From positions 248,001 to 312,000 of the forward strand of contig CAZXOK010000004.1 in assembly GCA_964642175.1 (NCBI GenBank): 64,000 nt of DNA. The letters are read 5' to 3'. A model generated the notes under the pieces. That model ran no database searches. It was not told the origin of the DNA and worked only from the letters and a program-made list of their open reading frames with translations. Below are positions 17,715-25,391 of the stretch, in pieces. Origin of the DNA: JANQGG01 sp964642175. GTDB taxonomy: Bacteria; Bacteroidota; Chlorobiia; Chlorobiales; Chloroherpetonaceae. How positions within the stretch are numbered: position 1 is the stretch's first letter; each line of letters opens with the position of its first letter. Both the position numbers and the translations under genes were made by a program.

Positions 17715-18040
17715 ACCCTTAGAATTCTTGATTTATCTTAAAAGCCGAATAATTTATGATATTCAACCCCCCTTTTCAAAAATTTTACCAAGAAACAAAA
17801 CTTTACCCATTTTTTTTAGATTTATATACATATACTTTTACATTTAGGAGTAATTTAACATCTTTGGGGTGTTGCATATGATTATTATTTGCGACTGAGA
17901 ACATACCCATGAAACTTGAAGCAGGTAATACTGACGCAAGGAAAAGATGGAAGCCCACTGTTTTCAGCCTTTCTTATCTTACCTTTTATCTGCCGGCATC
18001 TGTTAAAGAGTTTTATTTAAATCCATAGTTTAGTAAAAAT
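17715..18040 (+). promoter_or_regulatory. Intergenic region upstream of thiC with riboswitch
   Basis: This 326-base stretch between the divergent MFS and thiC genes contains the TPP riboswitch at 17859-17949 and its downstream leader (17950-18040). An AT-rich stretch at 17810-17850 is the probable promoter area. No protein-coding frame of note lies in it. I see no classical hairpin-plus-T-run after the aptamer, so the expression platform is unresolved. Confidence 0.6.
17859..17949 (+). ncRNA. TPP riboswitch (THI element)
   Basis: The sequence holds the conserved TPP aptamer blocks in order: GGGGTG at 17866-17871, CTGAGA at 17895-17900, an ACCC-type segment at 17906-17909, and CTTGAAGCAGGTAATACTGA followed by CGCAAGGA. 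A perfect 7-base-pair P1 stem closes the element (CATCTTT at 17859-17865 with AAAGATG at 17943-17949). The aptamer binds thiamine pyrophosphate, and thiC is the gene directly downstream, 91 bases on, so feedback control of pyrimidine-moiety synthesis is the clear role. Confidence 0.95.
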
Positions 18041-19894
18041 ATGAGCAACCACACTGAATCGTTCAGCCCAAAAATCAGTCTCCAACCATTTCCGGGCTCC
18101 AAGAAATGTTATGTTAGAGGTAAGCACCACAACATCCAGGTCCCGATGCGTGAAATAGAACTCACTGACTCTTATCAACTTGGATCAGCCAAACTTTCAT
18201 CATTTAAGGTCTATGATACCAGCGGACCTTATACCGACACCAATGCCACGATCAACATATACAATGGTTTACCCAAAATCAGGGTACCGTGGATTGAAAA
18301 ACGCAATGATACTCAAGAGCTGGATGGATTCAGCTCAAGTTATACCCGGGCGTATGCAAAAAACGCCGGGTCTGATCCTATGACCTTTTCCAATCCTCCA
18401 AAACCAAGAAAGGCTAAAATTGGGCATGGCATAACACAGATGGCTTATGCCAAACAAGGCATTGTAACACCCGAAATGGAATATGTGGCCATCAGAGAAA
18501 ATCAGGAATTAGAAAAGTATATTCAGCAAGCCCCGGCTCATTCGGGTTATACCTACAATCCGGGATTTCCAAAAACGCCTGTAACCGCTGAATTTGTTCG
18601 GGATGAAATTGCAGCCGGCCGTGCCATTATCCCTGCAAATATCAACCATCCCGAAGCCGAGCCCATGATAATCGGGCGAAATTTCCTGGTTAAAATCAAT
18701 GCCAATATCGGCAACTCGGCTGTTCTTTCAAGCATTGAAGAAGAGGTTGAAAAAGCCGTGTGGGCATGTCGCTGGGGCGCCGACACTATCATGGATCTGA
18801 GCACCGGTGAACATATCCATCAAACCCGTGAATGGATCGTTCGCAATTCACCTGTACCGGTTGGGACAGTGCCCATATACCAGGCGCTTGAAAAAGTAGA
18901 GGGCAATGCCGAAGAACTCACCTGGGAACTCTACCGTGATACACTTATCGAGCAAGCCGAACAGGGCGTGGATTATTTCACCATACATGCCGGTGTGCTT
19001 TTACGATATATTCAATTAACGATTGGAAGAACAACCGGCATTGTTTCACGCGGTGGTTCTATTATGGCCAAATGGTGCCTGGCCCACCATGAAGAAAACT
19101 TCCTGTACACCCATTTTGAGGATATTTGCGAAATACTTGCGGCTTACGATGTTGGGGTATCTTTGGGCGATGGCCTGCGTCCCGGCAGTATTGCAGATGC
19201 CAACGATCAAGCCCAGTTCAGCGAACTGGAAACCCTTGGTGAGCTCACTAAAATTGCCTGGCAGCATAATGTTCAGGTTATGATAGAAGGACCGGGTCAT
19301 ATTCCCATGCAAATGATCAAAGAGAATGTGGATAAAGAACTGCGCGATTGCTACGAAGCACCATTTTATACCCTCGGACCTCTGACCACTGATATTGCTC
19401 CGGGTTACGACCATATCACCTCTGCTATCGGGGCTGCCCAGATTGGCTGGTATGGCTGTGCCATGCTTTGCTATGTTACTCCAAAAGAACACCTGGGATT
19501 GCCGAATAAAGAAGATGTCCGCGAAGGGGTAATTGCCTATAAAGTGGCCGCCCATGCTGCCGACCTGGCAAAAGGCCAGCCCGGCACTCAATTCAGGGAT
19601 AACTTGCTTAGCCAGGCGAGGTTTAAATTTAACTGGCAGGATCAGTTCAATCTTTCACTGGATCCTGAAAAAGCCAAAGAATTTCGTGCGCCTCAAATGA
19701 AAACCCTTTCTAATGGACAGGTGGAGCATTTCTGCACCATGTGTGGCCCAAAGTTCTGTTCCATGAATATCTCGCAGGATGTCCGGAAAATGGCTGAGTC
19801 AAAAACCGATTCGTCTGAGATAGAGAAAGGTCTGAAACAGAAAGCAGAAGAGTTTAAAGAAATGGGTGGCGATTTATATGTAGATATCCAATAA
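18041..19894 (+). CDS. thiC: Phosphomethylpyrimidine synthase ThiC
   Basis: A 617-residue radical SAM enzyme that converts aminoimidazole ribotide to hydroxymethylpyrimidine phosphate in thiamine synthesis. The central barrel contains the expected conserved stretches (GADTIMDLSTGEHIHQTREW, VMIEGPGHIPM, YDHITSAIGAA). The C-terminus holds the unusual cluster motif CxxCxxxxC (Cys565, Cys568, Cys573) that binds the 4Fe-4S cluster. Length is normal for ThiC with its N-terminal domain. No other thi gene is adjacent; control by the upstream TPP riboswitch is evident. Confidence 0.98.
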   Translation: MSNHTESFSPKISLQPFPGSKKCYVRGKHHNIQVPMREIELTDSYQLGSAKLSSFKVYDTSGPYTDTNATINIYNGLPKIRVPWIEKRNDTQELDGFSSSYTRAYAKNAGSDPMTFSNPPKPRKAKIGHGITQMAYAKQGIVTPEMEYVAIRENQELEKYIQQAPAHSGYTYNPGFPKTPVTAEFVRDEIAAGRAIIPANINHPEAEPMIIGRNFLVKINANIGNSAVLSSIEEEVEKAVWACRWGADTIMDLSTGEHIHQTREWIVRNSPVPVGTVPIYQALEKVEGNAEELTWELYRDTLIEQAEQGVDYFTIHAGVLLRYIQLTIGRTTGIVSRGGSIMAKWCLAHHEENFLYTHFEDICEILAAYDVGVSLGDGLRPGSIADANDQAQFSELETLGELTKIAWQHNVQVMIEGPGHIPMQMIKENVDKELRDCYEAPFYTLGPLTTDIAPGYDHITSAIGAAQIGWYGCAMLCYVTPKEHLGLPNKEDVREGVIAYKVAAHAADLAKGQPGTQFRDNLLSQARFKFNWQDQFNLSLDPEKAKEFRAPQMKTLSNGQVEHFCTMCGPKFCSMNISQDVRKMAESKTDSSEIEKGLKQKAEEFKEMGGDLYVDIQ

Positions 19895-19929
19895 TAAAAA
19901 ACGGATTACAACCTCTGGTTGTAATCCGT
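19895..19929 (-). terminator. Terminator between thiC and Spy-like gene
   Basis: A perfect 13-base-pair stem (19901-19913 with 19917-19929) with a three-base loop lies between the convergent genes. On the minus strand it is followed by six T, a classical terminator for the Spy-like gene. On the plus strand the T run is lacking, but the strong hairpin may also stop thiC transcripts. Confidence 0.88.
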
Positions 19930-19962
19930 TGCCCATTAATTCAGTGCTTGTCTCGGTAAGGT

Positions 19963-20436
19963 TTAAAATCCGCCTTTCATTGGAGCGCCAGGGCCTCGTT
20001 TACCACCGCATCGGGTCATATGTTTAAATTTACGCTCGCCTTTCATAATCGCAAACTGTTTTTTCTGATCATCTTTTAACACTTCGAGTAATGCCAGGTC
20101 TTTTTCCTGCTTACGAACCCAGGCTCGCTCCCGTCTTTCTTTTCGATCTGATTTTGTGGCCTCATAATCCTGACGGGCTTTTTCCTGAAACGATTTCAGA
20201 ATAGCATCAACCTTATCAGTTTGAGCCTGGCTTAACGAGAGTTCTTCTTTTAAGATTGTTACTCTTAAATTCCGACGCGCTTCTTTTACTTCTTCAGAAG
20301 GTGGAGACATGAACTTCTCATTCATCCCAAGACCTTTCTGACCTCTAACTTCCTGATTTTGAAATGGTTGAGCTTGTACCTGCATAGACATAAAAAACAG
20401 CGACACCAACGCCAAAATAGCAGAAAACTTTTTCAT
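19963..20436 (-). CDS. Spy/CpxP-like periplasmic protein
   Basis: A 157-residue exported protein. A signal peptide (MKKFSAILALVSLFFMSMQVQAQ) precedes a highly charged, all-helical body. The segments LSLSQAQTDKVDAIL and LLEVLKDDQKKQF match the LTxxQ-type repeats of Spy/CpxP proteins, which are periplasmic chaperone-like or stress proteins. The tail is rich in Gly, Lys and Arg. The open frame continues upstream to 20508, but the signal peptide fixes the start at 20436. It is flanked by terminators on both sides and so looks monocistronic. Confidence 0.78.
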   Translation of the reverse strand: MKKFSAILALVSLFFMSMQVQAQPFQNQEVRGQKGLGMNEKFMSPPSEEVKEARRNLRVTILKEELSLSQAQTDKVDAILKSFQEKARQDYEATKSDRKERRERAWVRKQEKDLALLEVLKDDQKKQFAIMKGERKFKHMTRCGGKRGPGAPMKGGF

Positions 20437-20543
20437 AATGTACCAATTTTTAAAAGTTAAGATTTTAAATAAAAGATGATTATTCCAATCATCTGTAAGC
20501 TCTGACAAATCAGGTTGGCTGTTGGTTTAATCGTAAACAAAAA

Positions 20544-20576
20544 AAAAAGCTATTGTTTTTCAGGCAATAGCTTTTT
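20544..20576 (-). terminator. Terminator after tpiA (bidirectional)
   Basis: A perfect 12-base-pair stem (20544-20555 with 20565-20576) ends in A/T tracts on both sides, giving a T run on either strand. It lies 28 bases past the tpiA stop codon. Confidence 0.9.
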
Positions 20577-20603
20577 AAAAAAGTAATGTATGTGGCGCTG
20601 GAT

Positions 20604-21359
20604 TTAGAAGCTGGTGAGGATTTTGACAAACTCTTCAGCTTTAAGGCTGGCACCGCCAATAAGCCCGCCATCAATATTTTCCATGGAGAACAATTCCCTG
20701 GCATTCGCGCTTTTTACACTGCCACCGTACTGAATGCGAACGGCCTGAGCAATGTCTTGGGAGTACATCGATTGAATCAGGTTACGAATAAACGCATGCA
20801 CGTCTTCGGCTTGCTGAGGTGAAGCGGTTTTACCAGTTCCGATCGCCCAAACCGGCTCGTAGGCAATAACAATTCGTGCCATGTCTGAATCTGAAACACC
20901 TTCCAGACCACCTTTAACCTGTCTTTCAATTACCTGGTTAGTGATCTCTTCTTCACGTTCCTGAAGCGTTTCACCAACACACAAGATCACATGCAACCCT
21001 TCAGAAAGGACTTTTTTAACTTTCTTATTAACCACCTCATCGGTTTCATTAAAAAACTGGCGGCGTTCGGAATGGCCTAAAATCACACAATTCACACCGG
21101 CTTCTTTAAGCATGGAAGCTGAAATTTCGCCGGTATAGGCACCATCATCTTCAAAATGGCAGTTTTGAGCGCAGAGAAGTATGTCCGTCTGACCTATCGC
21201 CTCTTTAACAGGCATAAGTGATAGACTGGTTGGTGCAATACCTGCCTGAGTGATTAAGTTTTGAGATGAAAGTAAGGTTTGAAGTTCCTGAGCAAGCTCA
21301 GTGGCAGCTTGTGGAGATTTATTCATCTTCCAGTTGCCAACTACAATGGGTTGTCTCAT
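20604..21359 (-). CDS. tpiA: Triosephosphate isomerase
   Basis: A 251-residue TIM barrel that interconverts dihydroxyacetone phosphate and glyceraldehyde 3-phosphate. It shows the expected NWKMN start (Asn and Lys at the active site), the catalytic His in LGHSERR, the catalytic Glu in AYEPVWAIGTG, and the phosphate-binding YGGSV near the C-terminus. Length is normal. It lies 18 bases downstream of a small conserved unknown and downstream of greA, and is followed by a terminator, so it closes this minus-strand unit. Confidence 0.98.
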   Translation of the reverse strand: MRQPIVVGNWKMNKSPQAATELAQELQTLLSSQNLITQAGIAPTSLSLMPVKEAIGQTDILLCAQNCHFEDDGAYTGEISASMLKEAGVNCVILGHSERRQFFNETDEVVNKKVKKVLSEGLHVILCVGETLQEREEEITNQVIERQVKGGLEGVSDSDMARIVIAYEPVWAIGTGKTASPQQAEDVHAFIRNLIQSMYSQDIAQAVRIQYGGSVKSANARELFSMENIDGGLIGGASLKAEEFVKILTSF

Positions 21360-21377
21360 AAATTGTTTATTGGGTTT

Positions 21378-21602
21378 TTAATACTCGGTAACTCGGTCTA
21401 AATACAATTTTTCAATTTCATCAAACGCTAAATTATGAATCTTAAATCGTGTGTCCTGCAGGGCGAGGCCTGAGTCTGAAACCGTTTTTACATACCCGTG
21501 CCATACCCGTGCCGACTTCATCAATACATTAACTTCTTCACCTTCCAATCCATTGTAGCTTGAAATTTTATCCGCGCTCAATATTACTTGACGTTTTCCC
21601 AT
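21378..21602 (-). CDS. Small conserved hypothetical protein (74 aa)
   Basis: I do not recognise the family. The 74-residue product has no signal peptide or membrane segment. Alternating hydrophobic residues (QVILSADKI, EVNVLMKSARVWHGYV, SGLALQDTRFKIHNLAF) suggest a small beta-barrel-like fold such as an SH3 or Sm-like domain, but this is inference from pattern only. It sits between greA (gap 25 bases) and tpiA (gap 18 bases) on the same strand, so it is very likely cotranscribed. Confidence 0.75.
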   Translation of the reverse strand: MGKRQVILSADKISSYNGLEGEEVNVLMKSARVWHGYVKTVSDSGLALQDTRFKIHNLAFDEIEKLYLDRVTEY

Positions 21603-21627
21603 GATTGAATTTTAAAACTAAGGTTGA

Positions 21628-22101
21628 TTAAACTTTAATTTCCAGTATTTCATAACAAAGTTCCCCTTTCGGAACCACTATATCAACAACATCACCAACA
21701 GTTTTGCCCAGCAAAGCTTTACCGATCGGTGATTTTACCGAGATTTTTCCTTGTTCAAGATCGGCTTCTTCTGAGGATACCAATTTATATTCCAGCTTTT
21801 TGTTTTTATCCAGATCTTTCAACGATACTGTTGTTAAAATATACACTTTATCGGTCTTAATATCTTTTTCATCTAAAATGCGTGCCGTAGAAAGCATTCG
21901 CTCCAGGTTCCCAATCCGGCCTTCTACTTTGGCCTGTTCTTCCCGTGCAGCTTCATACTCGGCGTTTTCACTTAAATCACCATGAGCTCTGGCTTCAGCT
22001 ATCTTTTCAAGAACCTGATGGCGAACATTATTCTTGAGATCATCCAATTCAACTTTCAGCTTATTATATCCATCTTTCGTTAAATAGGTAGTGTCTGACA
22101 T
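21628..22101 (-). CDS. greA: Transcription elongation factor GreA
   Basis: A 157-residue GreA. The N-terminal coiled-coil carries the tip acidic residues within DLSENAEYEAAREEQ, which reach into the RNA polymerase secondary channel to stimulate transcript cleavage. The C-terminal FKBP-like domain includes SPIGKALLGKTVGD. The open frame runs upstream to 22200, but the family start YLTKDGYNKL places the ATG at 22101. The extra upstream segment contains a terminator-like hairpin and is most likely untranslated leader. Confidence 0.97.
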   Translation of the reverse strand: MSDTTYLTKDGYNKLKVELDDLKNNVRHQVLEKIAEARAHGDLSENAEYEAAREEQAKVEGRIGNLERMLSTARILDEKDIKTDKVYILTTVSLKDLDKNKKLEYKLVSSEEADLEQGKISVKSPIGKALLGKTVGDVVDIVVPKGELCYEILEIKV

Positions 22102-22442
22102 AGGACTATGGTTTAAATTATCATTAAATCTATTGGTCACTTCAGAAAAAAAATGACAAAAATAAAAGTCAGCCCCGCTAAGGGCTGACTCTTTTAGCAT
22201 AAACTAATGTAATACCTTTTTTTCAATACATCAAAACCAATTATTCATGCCTGTTCTCAGGGTATTATTTTAAAAGTCTTTAATGTAACCGGAATCACGC
22301 AAAGAAGTGTTTTGAGAAAGTGCGGCATTGAATTTGTGAGAATAAATGTTAAAATAGATAACTTGGTTGGTAATTGTTGTAAGGCAATTCTTTTACCCTG
22401 AGTTATAAATAATCATAATTACATTAAGTAAAACAATAGGTC
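22102..22442. promoter_or_regulatory. Divergent intergenic region greA / GGDEF gene
   Basis: The 341-base gap holds the greA leader with its hairpin and about 240 bases of AT-rich DNA that must include promoters in both directions. I see no additional gene and no clear operator. Confidence 0.45.
22163..22195 (-). promoter_or_regulatory. Terminator-like hairpin in greA leader (candidate attenuator)
   Basis: A perfect 9-base-pair stem (22167-22175 with 22182-22190, loop of six) is followed on the minus strand by a T-rich tract (TTTATTTTTG). It lies about 65 bases upstream of the greA ATG. No minus-strand gene precedes it, because the next gene up is divergent, so it sits inside the likely greA leader. 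Confidence 0.65.
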
Positions 22443-24239
22443 ATGCTTGATAAATACTCAAGTAGAATACAATCCTTTACCAACGATATTGAAAAAGTTG
22501 ATTACTTAATTTCAAGTTCTAATGAAGTTAAGCAAGAGGATATCAAGTATGCGTTTGCTTTAAGCCAGGAAGCTGAACGCCTGGCTCGCTCATGCAATTA
22601 CCAAAAAGGCCTGGCCGATAGTTTATATGAACAGGGTAAATTGTACTACTTGGAGTTCGATTACGAGCTGGCACTTATCAACCTTATAGAAGCTCTCCGG
22701 CTTTATCAGGAAATTGATGATAAACCTGCCGGTTTACTTGCCCTTGATAACATTGGAAATATTTACTTCGATCTGACAGGATACGATTACGCCCTTCGGA
22801 ATTATCTTGAAAGCCTCAAGATCCGCGAAGAACTTAATGATGAAGCTGGCAAAGTCACTTCACTGAACAATATTGCCAAAGTCTATGAAAAACTAGGCTA
22901 CTTCGACCAAGCCCTTAGTTATTATTTAAAAAGCCTCATCATCAACGAGCACCTCCACGATCAGATTGGCCAGATCCATTCATTGGTTTCAATAGGACGC
23001 ATTTATGAACTCCTTAAGGATTATGAACACGGCATAACCTACTATGAACGTGCTTCCGAAGCGGCTAAAAAAACATCCGACTCAGCCTTAATTGCAGATA
23101 TTTTAACCCGTATCGGTGAAGCCTACAACATGCTGAGCCAGTATGAAATAGCTCTGGATTACCATGAAAAAAGTTTGTCTTTACGCATTGATGCTCAAGA
23201 TCGTCCGGGTGAAGCCATCTCGTTGAATCATATCGGGAAAATTCATGAAAGCCTGGATAATTACCTGCGGGCATTAACTTTTTATTTCAAAAGCTGGCAG
23301 CTTTTCGAAAATCAAAAAGATAAACCCGGTGAAGCCAGAACACTTTTAGGTATCGGTAATATGTTCATTAAACGCCAGGAAGGCTATAAAGCGCCGAAAT
23401 ACCTTTTTAAAGTGCTGTCAATTGCTGAAAGCCTAAAGTCTAACGATATGATCAACCAGACTTATAAGGCACTTTCTCTTTCCTACAAACAAATGTCTGA
23501 ATTTGAAAATGCTCTGAACTACCATGAAAAATTTCATGAATATGAGAAGAGATACCTGAATGATCAGGCCAAAGAGAAAGCCAAAAGCCTTGTAATCCAG
23601 TTTGAGGTTGAAAAAACTCAAAAAGAAGCTGAAATCTACCAACTGAAAAATGTTGAACTGGAAAAAGCTAAGGAAGAGTTACAGGTAATGAACCAATCGC
23701 TTGCTGAAGCCAACGAGGTAAAAACAAATCTTGTAGAAGAATTGGACAAACTCTCCCGCGAAGATGCCCTGACTAAATTGTTCAACCGCCGCCATTTCGA
23801 CCAGAAATTTTCCGAAGAAATTATACGTTGTCAACGCTACAAACACCCCTTACCTGTGGCAATATCAGATATCGACCTTTTCAAAAATATTAACGATACC
23901 TATTCTCATCAAATTGGCGATCAGGTCCTGATCGAAATTGCCAAAATATTTAAAAGCACCACTCGTAAATCTGATGTGGTTGCCAGATACGGTGGCGAGG
24001 AGTTTGTAATGCTATTTCCCGAAACCAGCTATAAGAATGCCGTGGTTGTATGCAATAAAATCCGTAAAACAATAGAAGAGCATAACTGGGAAAAAATTGC
24101 GAAAGGGCTTAAAGTTACCATCAGTATGGGTATGTGTGAAATGAATGATGATCATCTGGATCCGGAAGAGATCATGAAAATTGCAGATGAAAATCTCTAC
24201 AAAGCCAAAGAAAACGGCAGAAATCAGGTTGTGACTTAA
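22443..24239 (+). CDS. TPR-repeat diguanylate cyclase (GGDEF)
   Basis: A 598-residue protein that probably makes cyclic di-GMP. The N-terminal two thirds (about 50-370) is a run of tetratricopeptide repeats with the typical ALxYxxKSLxI pattern, a likely protein-binding sensor surface. A coiled coil (about 375-440) links to a C-terminal GGDEF domain. The active-site loop GGEEF at 517-521 is intact, and the RxxD inhibitory-site motif (RKSD) lies five residues before it, so product inhibition is expected. There is no signal peptide or membrane segment, so it should be cytoplasmic. The receiver-like gene starts 45 bases downstream on the same strand. Confidence 0.93.
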   Translation: MLDKYSSRIQSFTNDIEKVDYLISSSNEVKQEDIKYAFALSQEAERLARSCNYQKGLADSLYEQGKLYYLEFDYELALINLIEALRLYQEIDDKPAGLLALDNIGNIYFDLTGYDYALRNYLESLKIREELNDEAGKVTSLNNIAKVYEKLGYFDQALSYYLKSLIINEHLHDQIGQIHSLVSIGRIYELLKDYEHGITYYERASEAAKKTSDSALIADILTRIGEAYNMLSQYEIALDYHEKSLSLRIDAQDRPGEAISLNHIGKIHESLDNYLRALTFYFKSWQLFENQKDKPGEARTLLGIGNMFIKRQEGYKAPKYLFKVLSIAESLKSNDMINQTYKALSLSYKQMSEFENALNYHEKFHEYEKRYLNDQAKEKAKSLVIQFEVEKTQKEAEIYQLKNVELEKAKEELQVMNQSLAEANEVKTNLVEELDKLSREDALTKLFNRRHFDQKFSEEIIRCQRYKHPLPVAISDIDLFKNINDTYSHQIGDQVLIEIAKIFKSTTRKSDVVARYGGEEFVMLFPETSYKNAVVVCNKIRKTIEEHNWEKIAKGLKVTISMGMCEMNDDHLDPEEIMKIADENLYKAKENGRNQVVT

Positions 24240-24284
24240 CGCATCTGACTCCTTTCACCCAAACACTCATGGCATAAAAACACC

Positions 24285-24701
24285 ATGTGCAAAACACGCC
24301 TTAAAGTCTTGATCGTTGAAAATACCCCTGAGCGCCAAACAACCTTAAAGTCCTTATTCAAAGATCACGCCTGGGTGCTGGTAAATACAGCAAGAAGAGC
24401 TAAAACTTTGTTAGATGTCTATGATTTTGATTTGATTTTGCTGGATTTCGATCTCGATGGTCCGGATACCGTAGAAGACATTGCCAGGCATATCATAGAC
24501 TCCCGAAATGCCGGGTCGAAGGTTTGGATCCATTCCATGAATGCCCAGGGCACTGAGAAAATCAAACATTTCCTGTCTGCCGCCACAGCTGTTCCCTACT
24601 CAAAAATTACACGCGACAACCTCACGTTTAAACAACTGAAAGCAGAGTTAGAAAACGGTGTAAGTGTTGATTGGGCATGCGTGTTTCGTAGAAAACATTA
24701 A
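24285..24701 (+). CDS. Receiver-like domain protein (possible cREC type)
   Basis: A 138-residue protein with a CheY-like alpha/beta pattern. It starts KVLIVEN, has an acidic strand end LLDFDLDG (D54, D56, D58), and then VWIHSMNAQGTEKI (81-94). The IHSMN segment resembles the cyclic-phosphate-associated receiver (cREC) group more than canonical response regulators, which usually have a Thr/Ser and a Lys at the later positions. No output domain is present. It follows the GGDEF gene and may act with it, but that is inferred from position only. Confidence 0.65.
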   Translation: MCKTRLKVLIVENTPERQTTLKSLFKDHAWVLVNTARRAKTLLDVYDFDLILLDFDLDGPDTVEDIARHIIDSRNAGSKVWIHSMNAQGTEKIKHFLSAATAVPYSKITRDNLTFKQLKAELENGVSVDWACVFRRKH

Positions 24702-24721
24702 AAGGTGGCTTTACATGCTGA

Positions 24722-25042
24722 TCATGTCCATAAAAACTTCCGGATCTTGATCAGCCGAATAAGCATTTGTGTGTCTTTTTCATACTGACCTTCTGAACAA
24801 ACCGGATCAAGCTCATTGTTTTGCTGGGCTTTTGCCCTTTTTTTCCACCATACGTAAAGCTCATCAATTTCCTTTTTGGCATCGCGGTAGGATTTGTTAT
24901 GATCCCAATCTGTAAAATCCAGCAGTTTTTCCTTTTCGATGCAGTCACACAATAATTGAAAACAGGCATGGAGCAACACCTGATCCTTATCAGACCAATC
25001 ATTATCCAGTGTCTTTATTTTAAGCACATTACCCGGCTTCAT
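24722..25042 (-). CDS. Hypothetical protein (106 aa)
   Basis: Family not recognised. The 106-residue product is highly charged and predicted mostly helical, with aromatic-rich patches (DFTDWDHNKSYRD and ELYVWWKKRAK) and no signal peptide or membrane segment. It may be a four-helix-type small protein. It starts 9 bases after the stop of the 59-residue membrane protein on the same strand, so the two are probably cotranscribed. It converges on the receiver-like gene. Confidence 0.7.
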   Translation of the reverse strand: MKPGNVLKIKTLDNDWSDKDQVLLHACFQLLCDCIEKEKLLDFTDWDHNKSYRDAKKEIDELYVWWKKRAKAQQNNELDPVCSEGQYEKDTQMLIRLIKIRKFLWT

Positions 25043-25051
25043 CTGAGCTTA

Positions 25052-25231
25052 TTAATGTTTCCATGTAAACTTTTTAAAGATCAGGACCACATGGAATACC
25101 ATAAGACATGCAGCTATAATCAGCAGGAATATGTCAATTGCAGCCAGCGACCCGATATATACCGTAAATATCACCCAAACGGCTAAAGCCAGGATGATTG
25201 TGGTAATAACTTCAACAGGCATGGATTTCAT
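25052..25231 (-). CDS. Small two-segment membrane protein (59 aa)
   Basis: A short minus-strand frame starting at the ATG at 25231 encodes 59 residues. They form two hydrophobic helices (roughly 8-26 and 29-49) with a basic C-terminus (KKFTWKH), so a helical hairpin in the inner membrane is likely. A strong Shine-Dalgarno sequence (GGAGG) lies six bases upstream of the start. The frame ends 9 bases before the next gene. Function unknown. The size, spacing and ribosome binding site make it a convincing gene. Confidence 0.75.
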   Translation of the reverse strand: MKSMPVEVITTIILALAVWVIFTVYIGSLAAIDIFLLIIAACLMVFHVVLIFKKFTWKH

Positions 25232-25296
25232 TTTTTCCTCCTGTTCAGGGCTATGTAGTTATCTGAGTATGTTAATAAACAAAATAAAAAATGCCT

Positions 25297-25328
25297 TATA
25301 GCGGTGACCGGTAGTGATCTCCGCTATA
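25297..25328 (-). terminator. Likely terminator after the DEAD-box helicase gene
   Basis: A perfect 8-base-pair inverted repeat (25297-25304 with 25321-25328, loop 16) lies about 60 bases past the helicase stop codon. On the minus strand it is followed, after five bases, by a run of six T. Confidence 0.55.
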
Positions 25329-25391
25329 CTTTTATCATACTTGTATTCAGAGGCCAATGTTCTGCTCTTGTTAAACTAACACTCTACCTTG

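Noticed and set aside
20437..20508. Extended start for the Spy-like gene
   Set aside because: The extension precedes a clear signal peptide that begins at 20436.
22102..22200. N-terminal extension of greA
   Set aside because: The extra 33 residues have no family match and encode the leader hairpin; GreA begins at 22101.
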